From assembly GCA_964568655.1 (NCBI GenBank), contig CAZMRG010000020.1, forward strand, positions 1 to 36,478: a stretch of 36,478 bases of DNA. Reading direction: 5' to 3'. Source of the DNA: CAWFKW01 sp964568655 (GTDB lineage: Bacteria > Bacteroidota > Ignavibacteria > Tepidaquicellales > OLB5). Both the position numbers and the translations under genes were made by a program. The notes below the pieces were generated by a model. It had not been told where the DNA came from and made no database searches. It worked only from the letters and a program-made list of their open reading frames with translations. Shown piece after piece: positions 31,786 to 36,478 of the stretch. Position 1 is the first letter of the stretch. The number at the start of each line of letters is the position of its first letter.

Positions 31786-31882
31786 AAATTCCTTTCTTAT
31801 TTTGTATACTAATATAACTTTTTTATCGATTATTAGGTTCTGAAACCGGGTACGATTTTGTAAAATATTGTAATATGCTGTC

Positions 31883-31902
31883 ATTCCCGCGAAAGCGGGA
31901 AT
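31883..31902. repeat. Palindromic repeat ATTCCCGC-GAAA-GCGGGAAT
   Basis: The cleanest copy in the window: 8-bp perfect stem with a GAAA tetraloop, preceded by GTC. It sits between the methyltransferase gene and the lipoprotein gene. Confidence 0.75.
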
Positions 31903-31971
31903 CTTTGTTTTAATTTATAAATGCCTTTATGATGTGACGAAGACCAGAATATTTTAAGGCATTATTGAATT

Positions 31972-32730
31972 TCACGGAACCCCAGCATAAACTTCGGTAA
32001 TGTATTCAAAACTAATTGCCCCGTTCTTTTTATATTTATCGAATATGTTTTTCAAATCTTCAAGCATGAGCTGATAGTTTGCCTGCCCTTCATTTGGCGC
32101 ATATGATGAAGATAATAATCTCCCTTTAAATCCTTCAAAATCGAATACCTGTTTGTTATCGAAATTTATTTGTTCAAACTTGCCGTCAAACAGAATGCTC
32201 AGTCCTTCTTTGCCGATGTTTTGATGCCCGACTTCTTTGTAATCGGTTCCGTATTTTAATAACAGGTTTTCATATTCTTCCTGGAAAGGGGAGTCGCCGC
32301 GTTTTCTTTTGTTCCATATTAATATTATATAAGCGCCGGGTTTCAGAATTCGTTTAAATTCAATCTTCGTTTTTTCAACATCAAACCAATGGAAAGCCTG
32401 TCCGGCGATAATTAAGTCAATGGATTTATCTTTCAAAGATGTTTCTTCGGCAGTTGCGTCAATGCTGATGAATTTCTGGTTGTCTTTAAAAATATTTTCA
32501 GCTGCTTCGCGCATTTCAGCGTTGGGCTCAACGCCGTAAACCGTGTTTCCGTTTTCTAGGAATAATTCCGAAGAAATCCCGGTGCCGGAGCCGATATCTG
32601 CAATGGTAGAATCGGCTTTCAATATCCCGTGTGTTTTGAGATATTCAATTACTCCCTTCGGATAATGCGGGCGGTATTTGACGTAATTTTCAACACGATC
32701 CGAGAAGCGTGATTTGGAATTAAGATCCAT
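31972..32730 (-). CDS. Class-I SAM-dependent methyltransferase
   Basis: The 252-aa cytosolic enzyme has motif I ADIGSGTG (44-51), the acidic end of strand 2 in GVEPN (E68), and the later GQAFHWFD and FKRILKPGAYIILIWN segments of the UbiE/Methyltransf_11 group. This branch is broadly distributed, and the substrate cannot be read. It is transcribed away from gltX, with 72 nt between the two start codons. Confidence 0.9.
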   Translation of the reverse strand: MDLNSKSRFSDRVENYVKYRPHYPKGVIEYLKTHGILKADSTIADIGSGTGISSELFLENGNTVYGVEPNAEMREAAENIFKDNQKFISIDATAEETSLKDKSIDLIIAGQAFHWFDVEKTKIEFKRILKPGAYIILIWNKRKRGDSPFQEEYENLLLKYGTDYKEVGHQNIGKEGLSILFDGKFEQINFDNKQVFDFEGFKGRLLSSSYAPNEGQANYQLMLEDLKNIFDKYKKNGAISFEYITEVYAGVP

Positions 32731-32802
32731 TTTTTTGTTATTTCCTGTTAACAGTCAATTTAAAAAATTATATTTGCTTTTGGTATTCAATAATAAAATC
32801 AG

Positions 32803-34266
32803 ATGCAGCATTCCCAAAACTTCATGAATAATTCCCAAATTCGCGTACGTTTTGCTCCTTCACCGACCGGCTACCTGCATATAGGCAGTCTAAGAACCGC
32901 TTTGTTCAATTATCTGTTTGCAAAACACAATAACGGTAAATTTATACTTAGAATAGAGGATACAGACCAGAGCCGTAAAGTCGAGGGCGCAGTTGAGAAT
33001 TTAATAAAAGTACTTAATGAAATGGGATTGCATTATGATGAGGGTCCTGAGATCGGCGGGGATTTTGGCCCTTATTTCCAATCCCGGCGGCTGGAGATTT
33101 ATCAGAAATACTGCGATGAGCTGATTGCAAAAGGGCACGCTTATTATGCGTTTGAAACCGAGCAGGAACTTGATGAAATGCGCAAGATACAGCAGTCAAT
33201 GGGAAAACAGACCATGTATGACAGGCGAGCAAGGAATTTCACAGAAAACGAAGTTAAAGAAAAATTGAATTCAGGCGTTCCGCATGTTGTGCGGCTGAGG
33301 GTTCCGCTTAATTCAGAAATTAAATTCAATGATATCATTCGCGGTACGGTAAAGATAGAAACTAATTTAATTGACGACCAGGTTTTATTGAAAAGCGATG
33401 GTTATCCAACATATCACTTAGCGAATGTAATTGACGACCACTTAATGAATATTACGCATATTATAAGAGGTGAGGAGTGGTTAACTTCCGTTCCAAAACA
33501 TATTATTCTGTATAATGCATTTGGATGGGAAGTTCCGCAAATGGCGCACGTGCCATTGATATTGAATCCTGATAAAACCAAGCTCAGCAAGCGGCAGGGC
33601 GATGTTGCGACGGAAGACTATCTTAAAAAAGGGTATTTGAAAGAAGCGCTAATTAATTTTATCGCGCTTCTTGGGTGGAATCCAGGAGAAGGGGACAACA
33701 GGGAAATATTTTCGCTTGATGAATTAATAAAATTGTTCAATATAGAAAAAGTACATTCATCCGGGGCAGTATTCAACGTTGAAAAGCTGAATTGGATGAA
33801 TGCTGAGTATATAAAGAATTATGATCCTGAGAAACTGACAGAACTTTGCATCCCATACCTTTCAGCCGCCGGTTACGACCTTTCAGACAATTCTAAAACT
33901 ATAAGAGTTGTAGATGCAATCAAAAAATATATTAGCAAACTTGATGAAGCTGCAGAGCAGGCGAGAGTCTATTACGAAATGAACAAAAGCCTGAACGATG
34001 AACAGCGCCTTATATTGGAAAACGAGACCTCAAATAATGTTATAGCAGCGCTAATAAATAAATTAGAACAGCTTACAGAAATAACAACAGATAATTTTAA
34101 GCCATTGCTTAATGAAATTCAGAAAGAAACGGGAATAAAAGGAAAGAATTTATTTCAGCCTGTCAGGCTGGCTATGACAGGCGAGGAACACGGACCGGAA
34201 CTTGGTGTAATTGCATTTGTTCTTGGCAGGGACGATGTTCTCGCCAGATTGAAGAAAAAATATTGA
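32803..34266 (+). CDS. gltX: Glutamyl-tRNA synthetase
   Basis: GltX charges tRNA-Glu, and in bacteria with an amidotransferase route often tRNA-Gln too. The 487 aa are family length. The class-I signatures are HIGS (26-29) within FAPSPTGYLHIGSLRTALFN and KLSKR (260-264). The anticodon-binding C-domain is complete. A second ATG at 32824 would give an N-terminus (MNNSQIRVRFAPSPTG) nearer to the family norm; neither start has a clear ribosome binding site. The gene stands alone on the plus strand between two minus-strand genes. Confidence 0.97.
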   Translation: MQHSQNFMNNSQIRVRFAPSPTGYLHIGSLRTALFNYLFAKHNNGKFILRIEDTDQSRKVEGAVENLIKVLNEMGLHYDEGPEIGGDFGPYFQSRRLEIYQKYCDELIAKGHAYYAFETEQELDEMRKIQQSMGKQTMYDRRARNFTENEVKEKLNSGVPHVVRLRVPLNSEIKFNDIIRGTVKIETNLIDDQVLLKSDGYPTYHLANVIDDHLMNITHIIRGEEWLTSVPKHIILYNAFGWEVPQMAHVPLILNPDKTKLSKRQGDVATEDYLKKGYLKEALINFIALLGWNPGEGDNREIFSLDELIKLFNIEKVHSSGAVFNVEKLNWMNAEYIKNYDPEKLTELCIPYLSAAGYDLSDNSKTIRVVDAIKKYISKLDEAAEQARVYYEMNKSLNDEQRLILENETSNNVIAALINKLEQLTEITTDNFKPLLNEIQKETGIKGKNLFQPVRLAMTGEEHGPELGVIAFVLGRDDVLARLKKKY

Positions 34267-34296
34267 GCGCATCGTTTTAGCAAGGCGCTCCTAAAA
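34265..34296. other. Hairpin-forming sequence over the gltX stop, low-confidence convergent terminator
   Basis: GAGCGC (34265-34270, overlapping the TGA stop) pairs with GCGCTC (34285-34290), and TTTTAG (34275-34280) with CTAAAA (34291-34296) as an alternative. There is no T-run, so it is at best a weak or bidirectional end for gltX and the convergent lipoprotein gene. Confidence 0.3.
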
Positions 34297-34311
34297 CTAT
34301 AGTAAGATCCT

Positions 34312-34686
34312 TTATGGCCTCGTTTTGAAACCGTATATTGTGTGCGACCAGTTAACTGAACTGCCTGAAGTAGCTCCCACGTTCCAATAATACCACGAAC
34401 CGGGCAACAGGGCGTTTGATGCCGGCAAAGTGTAAGTTGAGTCTGTGATATTACATGAATAAGATATATGACTGATACTTTGATCCGTCCCAATTTCAAA
34501 CTTATCGGCGCTTCCGCTCCATTTGAATGTCGGAGTCAGAGAAATCATGCTGTCATTATTTGCAGGCGATACGAGGGTTGGAGTAGATACGGAAACTGCT
34601 TTGCTGTCAGTTGCAGAATCGCAGCCGCTAAAAATAAAAAGTCCCAGCGAAACTAAAAGAACAAAAGTAGAAATATAGATCTTCAT
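34312..34686 (-). CDS. Small lipoprotein with a fibronectin/Ig-like domain
   Basis: The 124-aa protein has a lipoprotein signal ending IFSGC (C22) and a single beta-sandwich-like domain (about 34-124). The pattern PTLVSPANNDS, TPTFKWSGSADKFEIG, SWYYWNVGAT and YGFKTRP is typical of fibronectin type III-like modules found in surface proteins of this group. No partner is evident. It is convergent with gltX. Confidence 0.75.
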   Translation of the reverse strand: MKIYISTFVLLVSLGLFIFSGCDSATDSKAVSVSTPTLVSPANNDSMISLTPTFKWSGSADKFEIGTDQSISHISYSCNITDSTYTLPASNALLPGSWYYWNVGATSGSSVNWSHTIYGFKTRP

Positions 34687-34960
34687 AAGTAATTCTCTCT
34701 CCCTTCAATATTTTACACCCAATCAAACTTAAGTTAATGAAAGCAAAAATCAAGGCCACAAGAGCATGTATGAAGTAACAGAATTATGTAGTCAATCAGG
34801 TGAGGAAGTATGCGGACTAATAGCGCAAACCTCTAGGCGCTTATAAAACAGCAAATTTATTGCAATTTTTGAACTAATTAAATGCGATAATAAACGGGGG
34901 AATGTTCCTTTTGTGGAAGGTCATTTCAGGAAATTGGCCGGGTTTTATTTGGTTCGAAAT
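34687..34960. other. Intergenic stretch upstream of the 34312 lipoprotein gene
   Basis: I find no gene, repeat or RNA here beyond a probable promoter region for the lipoprotein gene. Several ATG codons meet stops within a few codons. Confidence 0.4.
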
Positions 34961-35059
34961 CTATCTTGAACTGCGCCCTTCAATTTTCTTTGAGCGATTC
35001 GGTATTAACCCTTTGGTAAAGATGATCAGTAATACGGCAAGTAAAATAAAGTAAAGCAT
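34961..35059 (-). CDS. 32-aa single-helix membrane protein, undescribed
   Basis: I do not recognise it. The ORF starts MLYFILLAVLLIIFTKGLIP and ends NRSKKIEGRSSR: a hydrophobic helix of about 14 residues at the very N-terminus and then a basic tail. By the positive-inside rule the C-terminus should face the cytosol. AGGAG lies 8 nt before the ATG. The bases before it are the 3' arm of a perfect 9-bp hairpin, so ribosome access may be regulated. It resembles the 35-aa ORF at 21008 in size and single-helix layout, but not in sequence. No terminator follows directly. Confidence 0.55.
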   Translation of the reverse strand: MLYFILLAVLLIIFTKGLIPNRSKKIEGRSSR

Positions 35060-35071
35060 TTTTTTAACTCC

Positions 35072-35092
35072 TAATCTGTTGCAAACAGATTA
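35072..35092 (-). promoter_or_regulatory. Hairpin abutting the ribosome binding site of the 32-aa ORF
   Basis: TAATCTGTT (35072-35080) and AACAGATTA (35084-35092) pair perfectly over 9 bp around GCA. On the minus-strand message the 3' arm ends in TTA, which is followed immediately by GGAG, so the Shine-Dalgarno TAGGAG begins inside the stem. Confidence 0.5.
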
Positions 35093-35423
35093 AACACAAA
35101 ACGTATTCTTGAGAATAGAAATCTATAAAATCATTTCGTCGTTCACATTTAATACAAATATAATATTTGGGTTTAGCCTCTTTGATGAAGAAATTTCTGC
35201 ATGAAGAAAAATGAAAATAGAATCGCTTTAAATCATTCGTGGCATGACAAATGAATAGGATAAGTTTTTTTATAATATCTCTTTTTATGATTTCTAATTT
35301 CGAATAATGAGCTTATGTGAGCTTACATTTTTTCATTTTTAAAATGGGGAAATAGTACTCTTTATAACTGGGGAGGGTATAAAGTTAATGCCATACGCTC
35401 AAAAAGGTCATATTTCTTAATAT
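35093..35423. other. AT-rich intergenic stretch with no supportable gene
   Basis: About 330 nt, strongly AT-rich. It should contain the promoter of the 32-aa ORF. I can defend no specific signal and no further ORF. Confidence 0.4.
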
Positions 35424-35461
35424 AAAAAAGGTGAAGACAGATATATATCTATCCTCACCTT
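35424..35461 (-). terminator. Rho-independent terminator of the 35507 lipoprotein gene
   Basis: AAGGTGA (35428-35434) pairs with TCACCTT (35455-35461), with further pairing inside (AGATAT with ATATCT). On the minus strand six T follow (A-run 35424-35429). It lies about 45 nt after the lipoprotein stop. Confidence 0.82.
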
Positions 35462-35506
35462 ATTGGTGAACCGCTAAAATTGTTGATTTCTTATTAGCAG
35501 GCCATT

Positions 35507-36121
35507 TTATTTAGCATCTTTCAAAAGACCTATCAATTCATTTACTTCTATAGGTAATTTTGCTTCGTACATTTTCATCGTAGCATCCAAATCGGCATCT
35601 TTTTCGCCGCTTGTATTAACGTATTTTATAAGCTTATTATTATCGAAATAAAATTCTTTGCCGGGCTCGCCTGTATCTTTGCCTTCATGTTTTACGCCGC
35701 TATCCTGAATAAATGCAAACAGTAATTTGCCGTCTTTCACGTAAAATTCTTCCGTTCTTTCGCTGATGCCTTTATGAGGATATGTTTGAATCCTCACAAG
35801 CTTATCGCCTTCAAAATAGCCGTCAACTTTTTCCCATTTCTGTTTTGTATCCTCGTTCGCGGTCGATGTTTTTAAGTCTACTGTCTTTCTCTTTAAAGTA
35901 TTATCCAGAAGCTTTTTCTCGCCTTCGCCTCTGTAAACAGAAATTGCGATCACTAAAGAATCTTTGTTTATAGTAGGTGTTACAGGAGCCTTTTTTGTAG
36001 TGTCGGTTACTTTAGTTTTATCGGTATCCGAATCTTTTTTTGTGGTATCTTTACCGCAGTTAATTAGTGTGAATGATAGTAACGCGATTGTTATTATCAG
36101 CAGATTTTTCTTGTTCATCAT
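35507..36121 (-). CDS. Small lipoprotein of unknown function
   Basis: From ATG 36121, with AAGGA about 8 nt upstream, the 204-aa protein has a lipoprotein signal ending TLINC (C22), followed by a Lys/Asp/Thr-rich linker (about 23-52) that would act as a flexible tether. The rest alternates short beta strands with G-D-K and D-G-K turns (EGDKLVRIQTY, VKDGKLLFAF, FDNNKLIKYVN), a meander seen in several unnamed exported proteins. The frame stays open to 36181 but that extension has no hydrophobic start and would mask the signal peptide. No function can be assigned. Confidence 0.78.
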   Translation of the reverse strand: MMNKKNLLIITIALLSFTLINCGKDTTKKDSDTDKTKVTDTTKKAPVTPTINKDSLVIAISVYRGEGEKKLLDNTLKRKTVDLKTSTANEDTKQKWEKVDGYFEGDKLVRIQTYPHKGISERTEEFYVKDGKLLFAFIQDSGVKHEGKDTGEPGKEFYFDNNKLIKYVNTSGEKDADLDATMKMYEAKLPIEVNELIGLLKDAK

Positions 36122-36139
36122 ATTGATTTCCTTTTTTGA

Positions 36140-36364
36140 AAAGTTGATAGTGTAGACCTGGAGTATCCGGAAAAATTCCAAATACTTTCAGAATTAAATT
36201 TGCAGCGCATACAGGGTTCGAACCTGTCTTACAGTATTGGAAGCGCCTTTTGTCTGTTTAAGAATGGTCAAAAAGAAGGCCATAATAAGGCGGTTGATGA
36301 AGCGCTTTACACAGTCACAGGCGTATCCAATGCGCTAAAGACAAGAATAGTAAACCTGAATTAA
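36140..36364 (+). pseudogene. Possible C-terminal remnant of a protein gene
   Basis: A 74-codon stop-free frame reads like protein: LQRIQGSNLSYSIGSAFCLF, then KNGQKEGHNKAVDEALYTVT and a Lys/Arg-rich end KTRIVNLN. It follows a TGA and has no ATG; the only in-frame start codon I see is TTG 36200, without a ribosome binding site. I cannot assign a family. It may be the tail of a gene truncated by rearrangement, or chance. Confidence 0.28.
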
Positions 36365-36478
36365 GCTAACAATGCATATTACTATCAACTTAGCCCAGGC
36401 GCAATAAGTTCTAAAAACGCAATTTACAAGCAAGAGCGACTTCGAAGAAATGAGATAAATCTCTTAAATTATAAATCT
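36365..36478. other. Right-edge sequence, unassigned
   Basis: On the minus strand a frame open from the edge reads LRDLSHFFEVALACKLRF and stops at 36411. It could be the end of a gene lying outside, but 22 codons are too few to call. Confidence 0.2.

Noticed and set aside
31786..31884. N-terminal extension of the gapped lipoprotein.
   Set aside because: It would bury the lipoprotein signal peptide, and the inner ATG has AAGGAA in place.
36205..36230. On the minus strand ACAGG-TTCGAAC-CCTGT looks like a tRNA T-arm, and AGCGCAT about 110 nt away could pair with the following ATGCGCT as an acceptor stem.
   Set aside because: No anticodon arm can be folded between them and the D-arm-like bases do not fit the same molecule; the region also reads as a protein-like frame on the other strand.
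1..36478. CRISPR arrays, rRNA genes, tRNA genes, insertion-sequence transposases, prophage genes.
   Set aside because: I looked for repeat-spacer periodicity, conserved rRNA segments, cloverleaf arms and transposase motifs and found none that hold up.

Overview
The window looks like a contig from a Gram-negative member of the Bacteroidota/Chlorobiota group, most likely close to Ignavibacteria. This rests on four things seen here: an F-type ATP synthase operon in the order atpZ - atpI-like - a - c - b - delta - alpha - gamma with no beta/epsilon genes; the run miaB - sigma-54 activator - lptE; a DUF4292 lipoprotein upstream of an EnvC-like protein; and lipid A genes (lpxB, lpxK). The lineage is my inference. 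Two 100-N blocks mark it as a scaffold.

Layout. 1-6453 (+): the 3' half of dxs, then miaB, a sigma-54 activator, lptE, a processive glycosyltransferase and a TPR protein, tightly packed and partly overlapping. 6450-13546 (-): a stand-alone NFACT-R protein convergent with the TPR gene, then the ATP synthase operon. A gene for an unrelated secreted protein sits inside the operon between delta and alpha, overlapping delta by 4 nt. 13547-14127: promoter region, a palindromic repeat broken by an assembly gap, and unassigned DNA. 14128-20801 (-): an envelope block of EnvC-like protein, DUF4292 lipoprotein, class-I amidotransferase, lpxK, lpxB, isoprenylcysteine-methyltransferase-like protein and HAD phosphatase, interrupted at 15331-15718 by an island of short palindromes. 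20802-26487 (-): a previously unlisted 35-aa membrane ORF with its own terminator, an FKBP lipoprotein, an M42 aminopeptidase and smc. 26488-27072: a GxxExxY nuclease-fold gene flanked by 22-nt tandem repeats in inverted orientation. 27072-32730 (-): a GH2-like pseudoenzyme fused to a membrane domain, a DCC protein, an orphan DUF433 protein, a GNAT acetyltransferase, a lipoprotein interrupted by a gap, and a methyltransferase. 32803-34266 (+): gltX. 34312-36478: two small lipoproteins, a second tiny membrane ORF (32 aa) whose ribosome binding site abuts a hairpin, and a possible gene remnant at the right edge.

Most recognised genes are core housekeeping and envelope functions: isoprenoid precursors, tRNA modification and charging, ATP synthesis, lipid A and LPS transport, chromosome organisation. 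The unusual material lies between them: a stranger gene embedded in the atp operon, two micro-ORFs, a catalytically degenerate membrane-anchored glycosidase, a repeat-flanked cassette, and at least four families of short palindromes, some of which contribute codons to neighbouring ORFs.
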